Positions 25,141 to 33,958 of a DNA stretch of 54,804 bases are shown in pieces. The notes under the pieces are model-generated. The model was not told the DNA's origin and did not search any database. It was given only the letters and a program-made list of their open reading frames with translations. This DNA comes from Sphingomonas pseudosanguinis (GTDB lineage: Bacteria > Pseudomonadota > Alphaproteobacteria > Sphingomonadales > Sphingomonadaceae). Positions within the stretch are counted from its first letter, which is position 1. The number at the start of each line of letters is the position of its first letter. The DNA is taken from contig NZ_JACIDH010000020.1 in NCBI RefSeq assembly GCF_014196255.1, positions 1-54,804 of the forward strand, written 5' to 3'. Made by a program: the position numbers and the translations under genes.

Positions 25141-26241
25141 ATGGGCGCGCTCCTCGAACTCGCGGTCGTCATCCCGACCTTCAACGAGCGCGCCAATGTG
25201 CCCGTGCTCATCGCCAAGCTCGACCAGGCGCTGGCCGGGCGGCGGTGGGAGGCGATCTTCGTCGACGACAACAGCCCCGACGGCACGGCGGACGCCGCGC
25301 GTGAACTCGGCAAGGTCGACCCGCGTGTCCGGGTGATCCAGCGGATCGGGCGGCGCGGCCTGTCCTCGGCCTGTATCGAGGGGATGTGCGCCACCGCTGC
25401 TCCCATGGTCGCGGTGATCGACGGCGACCTCCAGCATGACGAGACGCTGCTCCCGAAGATGCTCGACCGGTTGCAGGCGGAAGGCGACCTCGATCTGGTG
25501 GTGGGCTCGCGCTTCGTCGATGGCGGCGGGACGGGCGACTGGGACCGCGACCGCGTCGCCAAGTCGGCCTTCGCCACCAGATTGTCGCAGCGCGTGCTGA
25601 ACGTGAACCTGTCCGACCCGATGAGCGGATTCTTCATGGTCCGGACGCAAGTGGCGCGCGAGACGGTGCCGCATCTGTCGGGCATCGGCTTCAAGATCCT
25701 GCTCGACATCATGAGTGCCTCGCCGCGCCCCTTACGCGCCGCCGAGATGCCCTATGTGTTCCGCCTGCGGACCGAGGGCGAGTCGAAGCTCGATCATGTC
25801 GTGGCGATGGAATATCTGATCGCGCTGTACGACCGTCGCTTCGGCAAGGTGGTGCCGGTGCGCTTCGCCATGTTTTCGGCGATCGGGGTGCTGGGCGTCG
25901 GCGTGCACATGGCCGTCTTGAGCCTGTTCTTCGTCCTGCTGGGCGCCAGCTTCCTGGCCAGCCAGATCGTCGCGGTGGCGGCGGCGATGACGTTCAACTT
26001 CTTCCTGAACAACGCGCTGACCTATCGCGACCGGCGGCTGCGTGGGCTCAAGCCGCTGCTCGATGGCTGGGTGTCATTCTGTCTGGTCTGTTCGGTCGGG
26101 GCGATCGCCAATGTCGGCGTTGCGGCCTTTCTGCACGATGCGCGCGCCAATGAGTGGGCGGTATCGGCGCTGATCGGGGTGCTGATCGGCGCAGTGTGGA
26201 ATTACGCGCTGTCGTCGCGGTTCGTGTGGGGGCGGTATTAA
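25141..26241 (+). CDS. GT2 glycosyltransferase fused to a GtrA-like membrane domain
   Basis: This 366-residue protein has an N-terminal GT2 domain resembling dolichol-phosphate mannosyltransferase. AVVIPTFNERANV, FVDDNSPDGTAD and the DxD-type DGDLQHDE lie within the first 110 residues. A C-terminal GtrA-like domain of four helices begins near residue 240 (VRFAMFSAIGVLGVGVHMAV). Such proteins make polyprenyl-phosphate sugars used for cell-surface glycosylation. The adjacent convergent gene is a polyprenyl-sugar-dependent transferase, its probable user. The ATG at 25141 follows the leuB stop by five bases; upstream frames overlapping leuB are shadows. Confidence 0.9.
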   Translation: MGALLELAVVIPTFNERANVPVLIAKLDQALAGRRWEAIFVDDNSPDGTADAARELGKVDPRVRVIQRIGRRGLSSACIEGMCATAAPMVAVIDGDLQHDETLLPKMLDRLQAEGDLDLVVGSRFVDGGGTGDWDRDRVAKSAFATRLSQRVLNVNLSDPMSGFFMVRTQVARETVPHLSGIGFKILLDIMSASPRPLRAAEMPYVFRLRTEGESKLDHVVAMEYLIALYDRRFGKVVPVRFAMFSAIGVLGVGVHMAVLSLFFVLLGASFLASQIVAVAAAMTFNFFLNNALTYRDRRLRGLKPLLDGWVSFCLVCSVGAIANVGVAAFLHDARANEWAVSALIGVLIGAVWNYALSSRFVWGRY

Positions 26242-26250
26242 GGAAATTCC

Positions 26251-27507
26251 TCAGCGCCAATCCACAAACCAGGCCCAGCGCAGGAAGGCCCTCGGCCCGC
26301 CCAGCGCCCCGGCCGTCAGGATCGGGTAGAAATAGACGAACAGGCTGATCGCCGCGACGAGATAGACCTCGTCCCAATCGCGCAGCCAGCCGCGCCACCG
26401 GTCGATCGCCACCGCCAGCGCGACCGACAGCCAGATCGCCGGCAGGAAGTAATAATAGTAAAAGCCCAGCGACTTGGGGATGATCGCCCAGATCGCGAAC
26501 CCGCCGATCCAAAGCGCGGCGGCGACGCCCAGCCGCACCTCGCGCGTCCGCAGCCAGCCCAGCGCACAGGCCGCCACCGCGACCAGTCCGCCCCACATCA
26601 CCGCCGGATTGCCGAGCAGGAAAACCCCCCGTTGCGCCCCGTCCGCGACTTCGTAGAAATACCAGATCGGCCGCCCGATGACGGGCCAACTCCACCAGGC
26701 CGACTGATAGGCGTGCGGCGGCAGAATCTGGGTCTGGCGGGCATACATATCGAGCTGGAACGGGATCAGCCGCGCCAGCGTCATCGGCTCGGACGCGTAG
26801 AAAAAGGCCGGCGCGAAGGTCGCGGCATAGGCGAGGCTGGCCGCCAGCCCGAGCAGCCCCCAGGCCGACCACCAGCGCAACCCCGGCCAGCGCGACGGAT
26901 CGCCGCGCTTCAGCAGGACGAACCCGATCGCCGCATAGCCCAGATAGGGCACGGCGGCCCATTTGGTGCCGACGGCCAGACCGAGCAGCACGGCCCCCAG
27001 CGTCCAGCGCCACCGGCTCTGGCCTGCGTCGCCGCGCATCGCCCAGGCCATGGCGGCGACCGCCAGCACGACGAAGGCCGCCATGAACCCGTCGAGCATA
27101 GCGATGCGCGCCTGCACCAGCACCACGAAATTGACGATGGTCAGCAAACCCGCGACCGCGGCCGCGCGCGTCCGCCGGGTCATCAGCCAGACGATCGCGA
27201 ACACGCCCCCGACGATCGCCGTCCCCGCCAGCGTCGACAGCGCGCGCCAGCCCAGCGGATTGTCGCCGAACACCAGCATTCCGGCGGCGATCAGCGTCTT
27301 GCCGAGCAGCGGATGCTCGATATTCACCGGCCCCGACAGCGCCAGCAGCATGCGCGCGGCGGGGACATAATGGACTTCGTCGAAGACCAGCGTGTGCGGG
27401 GTGGTGAGTCGCCAGCTGAAGATGGCCTGGGCAATGGCGAGCAGCGCGAACAGCGCCGGGGCCGGGCGGCTGAAGGGGGCGAGCAGACGGCGCATGGCCA
27501 TGGTCAT
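26251..27507 (-). CDS. Phospholipid-carrier-dependent glycosyltransferase (PMT family, GT-C)
   Basis: This 418-residue protein has many transmembrane helices and the GT-C catalytic acid pair in the first periplasmic loop (FDEVHYVPAARML). EHPLLGKTLIAAG is another family segment. Such enzymes transfer mannose or another sugar from a polyprenyl phosphate to proteins or other acceptors outside the membrane. It converges with the GT2-GtrA gene nine bases away; together they could make and use one activated sugar, though the acceptor is unknown. The ATG at 27507 is chosen. The frame opens at a TTG at 27531 with no ribosome-binding site. Confidence 0.88.
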   Translation of the reverse strand: MTMAMRRLLAPFSRPAPALFALLAIAQAIFSWRLTTPHTLVFDEVHYVPAARMLLALSGPVNIEHPLLGKTLIAAGMLVFGDNPLGWRALSTLAGTAIVGGVFAIVWLMTRRTRAAAVAGLLTIVNFVVLVQARIAMLDGFMAAFVVLAVAAMAWAMRGDAGQSRWRWTLGAVLLGLAVGTKWAAVPYLGYAAIGFVLLKRGDPSRWPGLRWWSAWGLLGLAASLAYAATFAPAFFYASEPMTLARLIPFQLDMYARQTQILPPHAYQSAWWSWPVIGRPIWYFYEVADGAQRGVFLLGNPAVMWGGLVAVAACALGWLRTREVRLGVAAALWIGGFAIWAIIPKSLGFYYYYFLPAIWLSVALAVAIDRWRGWLRDWDEVYLVAAISLFVYFYPILTAGALGGPRAFLRWAWFVDWR

Positions 27508-27574
27508 GGCGCTGGCGCGGCGATCGGGCAATGACTTTGGTGGCGGGGGCTCCTACCGCCGACGACATTGAGGG

Positions 27575-27601
27575 ATGACGGAGGGTGGGGCCCTCCGTCA
27601 T
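27575..27601 (-). terminator. Terminator hairpin after the small lipoprotein gene
   Basis: atgacggaggg and ccctccgtcat form a perfect 11-pair stem around tgggg, 15 bases beyond the lipoprotein stop. It is symmetrical and could serve both strands. There is no long T-run. Confidence 0.6.
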
Positions 27602-27615
27602 CACGACTGGCCGGC

Positions 27616-27921
27616 TTAGCGGACCGCCGCGGCCTGGTTGGCGACGATCGCGTCGCGCTGTTCCTGGCTCATCGCGCTGGCGTTGACGTCCGCCGCCTTG
27701 ATCGCGTCGGCGCGGTCCTCGGCATAGTCGCGGGTGTTCTCGGCGCGCTTGTCGAGCATCTTGGCTTCGTTGCGCAGCGCGTCGGCCTGCGACTCCATGG
27801 TGTCGGCGCGGTTGTCGGCGGCGTTCTCGACACGGTCCGCCAGCTTGTCCGTGCCCTTGCTGTTGCAGGCCGACAGCGACACCACGCTGGCCGCGAGCAA
27901 AAGGCCGATCCCAATCTTCAT
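27616..27921 (-). CDS. Small helical lipoprotein, function unknown
   Basis: This 101-residue lipoprotein starts MKIGIGLLLAASVVSLSAC, with the Cys of the lipobox. The mature part is a charged, Ala- and Asp-rich helix with heptad-like patterns (ADRVENAADNRADTMESQAD, then RNEAKMLDKRAENTRDYAED), probably a coiled coil. It resembles small alphaproteobacterial lipoproteins expressed under stress, but I cannot name a family. The ATG at 27921 is nine bases after gggaga. A possible EcfG-type promoter lies just upstream (27953-27978). Confidence 0.78.
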   Translation of the reverse strand: MKIGIGLLLAASVVSLSACNSKGTDKLADRVENAADNRADTMESQADALRNEAKMLDKRAENTRDYAEDRADAIKAADVNASAMSQEQRDAIVANQAAAVR

Positions 27922-27952
27922 CGTCATTCTCCCTGTTGCAGGTCGCGAGCAT

Positions 27953-27978
27953 AACCGGATCGGGCCGATTTTCGTTCC
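27953..27978 (-). promoter_or_regulatory. Possible EcfG (general stress) promoter
   Basis: On the minus strand ggaac (27978-27974) is followed 17 bases later by ggtt (27956-27953). This is one base from GGAAC-N16/17-CGTT. The predicted transcript would start about 25 bases before the lipoprotein ATG, a normal distance. Confidence 0.4.
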
Positions 27979-28072
27979 GATCGTGTAACGGTGACAGTTG
28001 GGAGGGATGCTGTCCGCCATGATAGGCGGAATATCCTTGAACCCCGTGTCCCGGACCGGCAAATGGGCTGGC

Positions 28073-29281
28073 ATGAAGCGTAAGACTGGCCAGGACCGTT
28101 CGATCACCAACCAATGGCGCCCCGCGACGCAGGCCGTACGCGGCGGCACCGCGCGGTCGGAATATGGCGAGACGTCCGAGGCGCTCTTCCTGACCTCGGG
28201 CTATTGCTATGACCGGGCGGGCGATGCGGCGGCGCGGTTCGCGGGCGAGCAGGAGGGGATGACCTATTCCCGCCTCCAGAACCCGACCGTCGAGATGCTG
28301 GAACAGCGTATCGCGCTCCTCGAAGGGGCCGAGGCGTGCCGGACCATGGCGTCGGGTATGGCGGCGATGACCGCGGTGCTGCTCTGCCAGTTGCAGGCGG
28401 GCGACCATCTGGTCGGCGGGCGCGCGGCGTTCGGGTCGTGCCGCTGGCTGACCGACACGCTGCTGCCCAAGTTCGGCATCGCCACCACCGTCGTCGATGC
28501 CCGCGATCCGCAGGCGTTCCTCGACGCGGTCCGCCCCGAGACGAAGGTCTTCTTCTTCGAAACCCCCGCCAATCCGACGATGGACGTCGCCGATCTTCAA
28601 GCGATCTGCGCCATTGCGCGCGAACGCGGCATCACCACGGTCGTCGACAATGCCTTCGCCACCCCCGCGCTCCAGCGACCGATGGATTTCGGCGCGGACG
28701 TCACTGCCTATTCCGCCACCAAGATGATGGACGGGCAGGGGCGCGTGCTGGCGGGCGCGGTATGCGGGACCGAGGACTTCATCACCAACACGCTGCTGCC
28801 CTTCACCCGCAACACCGGTCCGACGCTGTCGGCCTTCAATGCCTGGGTGGTGTTGAAGGGGCTGGAGACGCTGGACCTGCGTATCCATCGCCAGTCGGAG
28901 TCGGCGTTGAAGGTCGCGACCTTCCTGGAGGGCCGCGTGCCGCGCGTCCTATGCCCGGCGCTGCCCAGCCATCCGCAGCATGAGTTGGCCATGCGCCAGA
29001 TGAAGGCGGGGGGCAGCATCTTCGCGCTCGAACTCGATGGCGGTCGCGAACAGGCGCACGGCCTGCTCGACGCGCTGGAGCTGATCGACATCTCCAACAA
29101 TATCGGCGACTCGCGCTCGCTGATGACTCACCCGGCCTCGACCACCCATGCCGGTGTCGCCGAGGACAAGCGCGTCGAGATGGGGATCGGCGAGGGGATG
29201 CTGCGCCTGAATGTCGGGCTGGAGGATGCGGACGACCTGATCGACGATCTCGACCAGGCCCTGCGCGCCGTGGGTCTGTGA
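28073..29281 (+). CDS. metZ: O-succinylhomoserine sulfhydrylase (MetZ)
   Basis: This 402-residue PLP enzyme of the Cys/Met-metabolism family converts O-succinyl- or O-acetylhomoserine and sulfide to homocysteine. The PLP lysine is in YSATKMMDGQGR, and the phosphate-binding motif is MASGMAAMTAV. The cofactor-stacking and Asp segments are EGMTYSRLQNPTVEMLE and TTVVDNAFATPALQRP. I chose the ATG at 28073, where the family N-terminus begins (MKRKTGQDRSITNQWRPATQ); an open stretch back to 27998 looks unrelated. Its stop overlaps the apaG start (GTGA), so the two are coupled. No SAM riboswitch was recognised upstream. Confidence 0.92.
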   Translation: MKRKTGQDRSITNQWRPATQAVRGGTARSEYGETSEALFLTSGYCYDRAGDAAARFAGEQEGMTYSRLQNPTVEMLEQRIALLEGAEACRTMASGMAAMTAVLLCQLQAGDHLVGGRAAFGSCRWLTDTLLPKFGIATTVVDARDPQAFLDAVRPETKVFFFETPANPTMDVADLQAICAIARERGITTVVDNAFATPALQRPMDFGADVTAYSATKMMDGQGRVLAGAVCGTEDFITNTLLPFTRNTGPTLSAFNAWVVLKGLETLDLRIHRQSESALKVATFLEGRVPRVLCPALPSHPQHELAMRQMKAGGSIFALELDGGREQAHGLLDALELIDISNNIGDSRSLMTHPASTTHAGVAEDKRVEMGIGEGMLRLNVGLEDADDLIDDLDQALRAVGL

Positions 29282-29676
29282 AGGCGCTCTTCTCCCACGC
29301 GCTGACCAGCGGGCCGGTGACGGTGCGCGTGTCGGTCAGCTATCTGCCCGAACAGTCCGAGCCGCAGCGCGGGCGCTGGTTCTGGGCCTATCATGTCCGC
29401 ATCGAGAATGACGGGGATCAGCCGGTGCAGCTGCTCACCCGCCGCTGGATCATCACCGACGGACGCGGCGCGCGCCATTCGGTCGAGGGCGAAGGCGTGG
29501 TCGGCGAGCAGCCGGTGATCCAGCCGGGCACCGCCTATGACTATGTCTCGGGCTGTCCGCTGGCGACGACCAGCGGGGCGATGCAGGGCAGCTACAGGAT
29601 GGTCGGCGCGGACGGCGTGACCTTCGATGCCGCCATCCCCCATTTCGCGCTGATCGCGCCGGCGGTGGAATCGTGA
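29278..29676 (+). CDS. apaG: ApaG family protein (FN3-like DUF525)
   Basis: This 132-residue protein matches ApaG, whose beta-sandwich domain is linked genetically to cobalt/magnesium tolerance; the biochemical role is unclear. Conserved pieces are WFWAYHVRIENDGDQPVQLL, RRWIITDGRG, VEGEGVVGEQPVIQPGTAYDY and MQGSYRMVG. The GTG start overlaps the metZ stop, and its own stop overlaps the GTG start of the regulator. All three genes therefore form a tight unit. Confidence 0.93.
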   Translation: MKALFSHALTSGPVTVRVSVSYLPEQSEPQRGRWFWAYHVRIENDGDQPVQLLTRRWIITDGRGARHSVEGEGVVGEQPVIQPGTAYDYVSGCPLATTSGAMQGSYRMVGADGVTFDAAIPHFALIAPAVES

Positions 29677-30452
29677 AGCGCACGCACCTGCCGCTCAACG
29701 GCCTGCGTGTGCTCGACGCGGCCGCGCGCCATCTGAGCTTCACCCGCGCCGCTGACGAGCTGGCGGTGACCCCGGCGGCGGTGGGCCAGCAGATCCGTGC
29801 GCTGGAGGATACGCTGGGCGTCGTGCTGTTCCGCCGCACCACGCGCGGGCTGGAACTGACGCCCGAAGCGGAGGCGGGGCTGGCCCCCTTGCGCGCGGGC
29901 TTCCTGCAATTCGAGGATGCGGTGCGCGCGATGCAGGCGGGCCAGTCGTCCAAGTCGCTGACCATCGCCGCCCCGCGCGACGTGACCGAGAAATGGCTGA
30001 TGCCGCGCCTCGCCGCCATCGCCGCGAGCGATCCCGACCTGCGCTTCTCGCTGATCGCGTCGGACGAGGGGCTGGACTTCACCGAGGCGAATCTCGACCT
30101 CGCCATCCGCTGGGGTGACGGCCCCGGCGGGCTGGAGGGGGAGGCGATCGAGTCGGACGGGATGATTCCGATTGGTCCCGCCGACGCACCGCTGATCGCC
30201 TGGCCGGGTGCGCCGGAGGAGGGCGCGCCGCTGGTCCGCGTCACCGATGCGGGCCTCGCCATCGATGCGGTGGCGGCGGGTCTGGGTCGCGCGACCGTGC
30301 CGCAACTGCTGGCCGAGCGCGATCTGGCCGAGGGGCGGGTGATCGCAACCGGTGAAGCGGTGCCGTCGCGCATGGGGTACTGGCTGGTCGCGCCGCTGCC
30401 ACAATGGCGCCAGCAAAAGGTCAAGGCGCTGGTCGAGGCGCTGGGGGGCTGA
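29673..30452 (+). CDS. LysR-family regulator of the GcvA type, short effector domain
   Basis: This 259-residue protein starts LPLNGLRVLDAAARHLSFTR and continues AADELAVTPAAVGQQIRALE, a LysR-type winged helix most like GcvA. The effector-binding part (from about residue 90) is shorter than usual. Typical LysR proteins have about 300 residues, and segments around the second subdomain appear missing. It still begins (LTIAAPRDVTEKWLMPRLAA) and ends as the family does. It overlaps the apaG stop. Its target is not known, though its position suggests a link to the metZ-apaG unit. A repeat-rich spacer follows. Confidence 0.85.
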   Translation: MKRTHLPLNGLRVLDAAARHLSFTRAADELAVTPAAVGQQIRALEDTLGVVLFRRTTRGLELTPEAEAGLAPLRAGFLQFEDAVRAMQAGQSSKSLTIAAPRDVTEKWLMPRLAAIAASDPDLRFSLIASDEGLDFTEANLDLAIRWGDGPGGLEGEAIESDGMIPIGPADAPLIAWPGAPEEGAPLVRVTDAGLAIDAVAAGLGRATVPQLLAERDLAEGRVIATGEAVPSRMGYWLVAPLPQWRQQKVKALVEALGG

Positions 30453-30456
30453 TCCA

Positions 30457-30610
30457 ATCCTCCCTATCTCCGATGGGGAGGGGGACCGCCAGCCGTAGGC
30501 TGGTGGTGGAGGGGGCGGTTCCGATCGCAAATATAGGGGCTTTGCCAGACGGAATGCCCCTCCACCATGCTGCGCATGGTCCCCCTCCCCAAGCATAGCT
30601 TGGGGAGGAA
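30457..30610. repeat. Palindromic intergenic repeat family C, copy 3 (two facing units)
   Basis: One unit opens aatcctccctatctccgatg, with accgccagccgtaggctggt and ggtggaggggg inside. The second unit, inverted, reads cccctccaccatgctgcgca and closes ccccaagcatagcttgggga. The two units face each other across about 50 unrelated bases between the LysR gene and hslO, which converge here. Confidence 0.82.
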
Positions 30611-30617
30611 TAAGCGG

Positions 30618-31532
30618 TCAGGCCGCCGGCGCGGCGTCGAACGGCACAGGAAACTTCTTCGCGCAGAAGGCGCAATCGACCTGGATCAGGCCATCGGCAT
30701 CGGCCATCTCGCGCCGTTCCTCGACCGAGAACTTCGTGATGACGCTGGCGATGTACTCCGCCGAGCAGCGGCAGCCGCGCACGATCGCGGGCGATTCCGA
30801 TACGCGGACATTGCGCTCCTCGTTGAACAGCCGCCACACCAATGTCTCCAGCGGCAGCGCGGCGTCGGCCAGTTCCTCGACCTGCATGGTCTGGCCGAGC
30901 GCCTGGACATGCTCCCACTCGGGATGGTCGAGCTTGACGTGCAGCCGCTCGCGGCCTTCCTCGCCCTCAGGCAGATGCTGGAGGAACAGGCCGCCCGCGA
31001 CGGTGCGGCCGTCCGGTCCCTTGGCGATCCCGACGCGCAGCAGGCTGGGGATCTGCTCCGACTGGATGAAATAGCTCTCGGCGGCGGCCGACAGCGTATC
31101 GCCGTCGAGCGGCACGATGCCCTGATAGCGCTCGCCCGTTACCGCCAGGTCGAAGGTGATCGCCAGATAGCCCTGACCGAACAGCGCGAACAATGTCGGC
31201 TCGGCAGGAAGCTCGGCCAGCCGGTCCTCGTCATACTGGATATAGCCGCGCAGCTCGCCGCCACGATAATCGCAGACCAGCAGCCGGATCACGCCGCTGT
31301 CGCTGCGCGTCTGGATGGTCAGCTGGCCGCTGGTATCCTTCAGCGTCGCGCCCATCAGCGCGGTCAGCGTCAGCGCCTCGGCCAGCAGCCGCTCGATCAC
31401 CGGGGGATAGGCATGCGCCGCGAGAATTTCGTCCAGCACCGGGCCCAGCCGCACCAGCCGTCCGCGTGCGTGCTGCTCGGGAATAGTGAACGCGATCGCG
31501 CGGTCGAGGTCGGGCAGGGTGATGTCGGTCAT
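30618..31532 (-). CDS. hslO: Redox-activated chaperone Hsp33
   Basis: This 304-residue cytosolic holdase is switched on by oxidation. The zinc-binding, redox-active cysteines sit at the C-terminus as CRCSAEY (C-x-C) and CAFC (C-x-x-C). GLFLQHLPEG and LTALMGATLKDTSGQLTIQT are conserved parts of the core. Near-normal length. It lies downstream of argD-argF, as in other alphaproteobacteria, but a good terminator separates it from argF. Confidence 0.94.
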   Translation of the reverse strand: MTDITLPDLDRAIAFTIPEQHARGRLVRLGPVLDEILAAHAYPPVIERLLAEALTLTALMGATLKDTSGQLTIQTRSDSGVIRLLVCDYRGGELRGYIQYDEDRLAELPAEPTLFALFGQGYLAITFDLAVTGERYQGIVPLDGDTLSAAAESYFIQSEQIPSLLRVGIAKGPDGRTVAGGLFLQHLPEGEEGRERLHVKLDHPEWEHVQALGQTMQVEELADAALPLETLVWRLFNEERNVRVSESPAIVRGCRCSAEYIASVITKFSVEERREMADADGLIQVDCAFCAKKFPVPFDAAPAA

Positions 31533-31585
31533 GCTCGTGCCTTTACGCTCCGGAGGACGTCCGGGCGATATGGTGCCGGTCAGGC

Positions 31586-31622
31586 GGGAAAAGAGAAAAG
31601 GCCGACGAACCCGCCGGCCTTT
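31586..31622 (-). terminator. Terminator after argF
   Basis: On the minus strand aaaggccg pairs with cggccttt (31615-31622 and 31597-31604) over a ten-base loop. T-rich ttctcttttc follows. It lies about 28 bases after the argF stop and before hslO. Confidence 0.75.
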
Positions 31623-31649
31623 CCATAGATAGTATGGGCTCGGCCGCGA

Positions 31650-32573
31650 TCAACCGATCTGGCCAAAGCACCAGCGCAGCACCGATTTCTGCGCGTGGAG
31701 GCGGTTTTCCGCCTCGGGCCAGATCAGCGATTGCGGGCCGTCGATCACCTCCGACGTGACTTCCTCGTCACGGTGCGCGGGCAGGCAGTGGAGGAACTTG
31801 GCGTCGGGCTTGGCCAGCGCCATCAGTTCGGCATTGACCTGATACGGCATCATCGCGGCCAGCTTTTCCTCGGCATGGGCCTGGCCCATCGAGATCCAGG
31901 TGTCGGTGACGACGATGTCCGCGCCCTCGACCGCCGCACGCGGATCGGTGGTGCAGGTGGCGCGGCCCCGGCCCAGCTCCAGCGTGCCCGGCTCCGGGTG
32001 ATAGCCATTGGGGCAGGCGGCCACGACGTCGAAGCCGAGCAGCCCACCCGCCTCGACGATCGAGTGCAGGACGTTGTTGCCGTCGCCCAGCCAGGCGACC
32101 TTCAGGCCGGACAGGGTCTTGCCCGCCTCGATCACGGTCAGCAGGTCGGCCATGATCTGGCAGGGGTGCGACAGGTCGGTGAGGCCGTTGATGACCGGGA
32201 CGCTGGCATAATGCGCCATTTCCTCGACCTTGGCATGGTCATCGGTGCGGATCATGATCGCATCGGTATAGCCCGACAGGATGCGCGCCGTGTCGGCGAT
32301 CGTCTCGCCGCGCCCCAACTGCATCGTGCCCGCATCCAGCACGATCGAGGTGCCGCCGAGCTGGCGGATCGCCATGTCGAAGCTGACGCGAGTGCGGGTC
32401 GAGTTCTTCTCGAACACCATGGCGAGCGTATGCCCGGCGAGCGGGGCGTCGGCATCGACGCGGCCCTTGGTGAAACCGGCGCGGGCGGCCTTGCGGGCCT
32501 GCGCGTCCTGCAAAATGGCGGTCACACCCTCGGGACCGGCGTCGGCGAGGTTCAGGAAGTGGCGGATCGTCAT
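31650..32573 (-). CDS. argF: Ornithine carbamoyltransferase
   Basis: This 307-residue enzyme makes citrulline from ornithine and carbamoyl phosphate in arginine synthesis. The carbamoyl-phosphate loop STRTR is at residues 58-62. HPCQ at 136-139 and HCLP at 261-264 are the other active-site motifs, together with DTWISMG. The length is normal. It follows argD on the minus strand after about 54 bases, in the usual argD-argF order. Confidence 0.97.
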   Translation of the reverse strand: MTIRHFLNLADAGPEGVTAILQDAQARKAARAGFTKGRVDADAPLAGHTLAMVFEKNSTRTRVSFDMAIRQLGGTSIVLDAGTMQLGRGETIADTARILSGYTDAIMIRTDDHAKVEEMAHYASVPVINGLTDLSHPCQIMADLLTVIEAGKTLSGLKVAWLGDGNNVLHSIVEAGGLLGFDVVAACPNGYHPEPGTLELGRGRATCTTDPRAAVEGADIVVTDTWISMGQAHAEEKLAAMMPYQVNAELMALAKPDAKFLHCLPAHRDEEVTSEVIDGPQSLIWPEAENRLHAQKSVLRWCFGQIG

Positions 32574-32627
32574 GGGTCTATACTCCGTCGCCCCGGCGGT
32601 TTCTCGCCGCCGGGGTGGCAGGGATCA

Positions 32628-33818
32628 TCAGTCGTCGGCGGCGGGGACATAGACGCGCGCGGCGTCCGACAGCTTGGTCGCGAACTCGGTGATGTGGCTC
32701 TCGTCGATGGTCAGCGGCGGCAGGATGCGGATGACATTCTCACCCGCCGCGACCAGCAGCAGCCCGTGATGGTCGCGGCAATGCGCCACAAAACGACGGC
32801 TGTCGCTCTTCATCTTCAGGCCCTGCATCAGGCCGTGGCCGCGCACTTCCTCGAACAGATGATCGAAGTTCGGGATCATCTGCTCCAGGGTGGAGCGCAG
32901 GCGCTTGCCCATGGCCTCGACATGCTCGAGGAAGCCCGGCTCCTGCATCACGTCGAGCACCGCCTCGCCCGCCGCCATGGCGAGCGGATTGCCGCCATAG
33001 GTCGAGCCGTGCGTGCCGATCACCATGCCCTTGGCCGCTTCCTCGGTCGCCAGGCATGCGCCCAGCGGGAAGCCGCCGCCGATACCCTTGGCCGAGGCCA
33101 TGATGTCGGGCTTCACGCCGTACAGCTCATGCGCGAAAAACTTGCCGGTGCGGCCGTACCCGCATTGCACCTCGTCCAGCACCAAGAGCAGGCCATGCTC
33201 GTCGCACGCCTTGCGCAGTCCTTGCAGGAATTCCATGCTGGCGGGGCGCAGACCGCCTTCGCCCTGGATCGGCTCGACCAGGAAACCGGCGGTGTTCTCG
33301 TCGATCAGCGCGAGCGCCGCCTCCAGATCGTCGAACGGCGCATAGGCGAAGCCGGGCAGCAGCGGCTCGAACCCGTCACGCATCTTGGGCTGGTTGGTCG
33401 CCGAGATCGCACCCAGCGTCCGGCCATGGAAGGCATTGTTGAAGGTGATGAGCGTATGACGCTGCGGATTGCCATTGGCGAAATGATAGCGGCGCGCGGT
33501 CTTGATCGCGCATTCGACCGCTTCCGCGCCCGAATTGGTGAAGAACACCGTATCGGCAAAGGTCGAATCGACCAGCCGCTGCGCGAAATGCTCACCCTGC
33601 GGACTGCCGTAGAGGTTCGACACGTGCATCAACGTCGCGGCCTGCTTGGCGATCGCCTCGACCAGCTTCGGATGGCCATGGCCCAGCGCGTTGACCGCGA
33701 TCCCGGCGGCGAAGTCCAGATACTGCTCGCCGTCCTCGCCATAGAGATAGACGCCCTCGCCTCGGACCGGACGCACCCCGCACCGTGGGTAGACGGGCAT
33801 CAGGGCGGTGATGGTCAC
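32628..33818 (-). CDS. argD: Acetylornithine aminotransferase
   Basis: This 396-residue PLP-dependent class-III aminotransferase acts on N-acetylornithine. The PLP lysine is in IMASAKGIGGGFPLG. NSGAEAVECAIKTARRY and LLVLDEVQCGYGRTG are the other signatures. I chose the GTG at 33818, preceded by aaggag; a longer frame reaches 33875, where a strong hairpin would be inside it. The hairpin at 33839-33869 therefore lies in the leader, not in the protein. The next gene is argF. Confidence 0.94.
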   Translation of the reverse strand: MTITALMPVYPRCGVRPVRGEGVYLYGEDGEQYLDFAAGIAVNALGHGHPKLVEAIAKQAATLMHVSNLYGSPQGEHFAQRLVDSTFADTVFFTNSGAEAVECAIKTARRYHFANGNPQRHTLITFNNAFHGRTLGAISATNQPKMRDGFEPLLPGFAYAPFDDLEAALALIDENTAGFLVEPIQGEGGLRPASMEFLQGLRKACDEHGLLLVLDEVQCGYGRTGKFFAHELYGVKPDIMASAKGIGGGFPLGACLATEEAAKGMVIGTHGSTYGGNPLAMAAGEAVLDVMQEPGFLEHVEAMGKRLRSTLEQMIPNFDHLFEEVRGHGLMQGLKMKSDSRRFVAHCRDHHGLLLVAAGENVIRILPPLTIDESHITEFATKLSDAARVYVPAADD

Positions 33819-33838
33819 GGGGATGTCTCCTTCAAACA

Positions 33839-33869
33839 GCAAAGGGCGGCTCAAAGGGCCGCCCTTTGC
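33839..33869 (-). other. Perfect 12-bp hairpin in the argD leader
   Basis: gcaaagggcggc and gccgccctttgc pair perfectly around a seven-base loop, starting about 20 bases upstream of the argD ribosome-binding site. It could be the terminator of the preceding secreted-protein gene or an attenuator for argD. The run after it (tgtttgaagg) is only weakly T-rich. Confidence 0.6.
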
Positions 33870-33958
33870 GATCATACGGGCTATTGCGCATGCGCGTCAA
33901 CGCGCGGGATAATCGGCGGACAGGCACCAAGCCTGTGCTATGATGTTTTCGATGTGCC

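Noticed and set aside
27998..28072. SAM-II-type riboswitch upstream of metZ
   Set aside because: Alphaproteobacterial met genes often carry one, but I could not find the expected pseudoknot elements here.
26048..28888. A 946-codon frame on the minus strand
   Set aside because: It runs antisense to metZ and out of frame over the PMT gene, with no recognisable domain.
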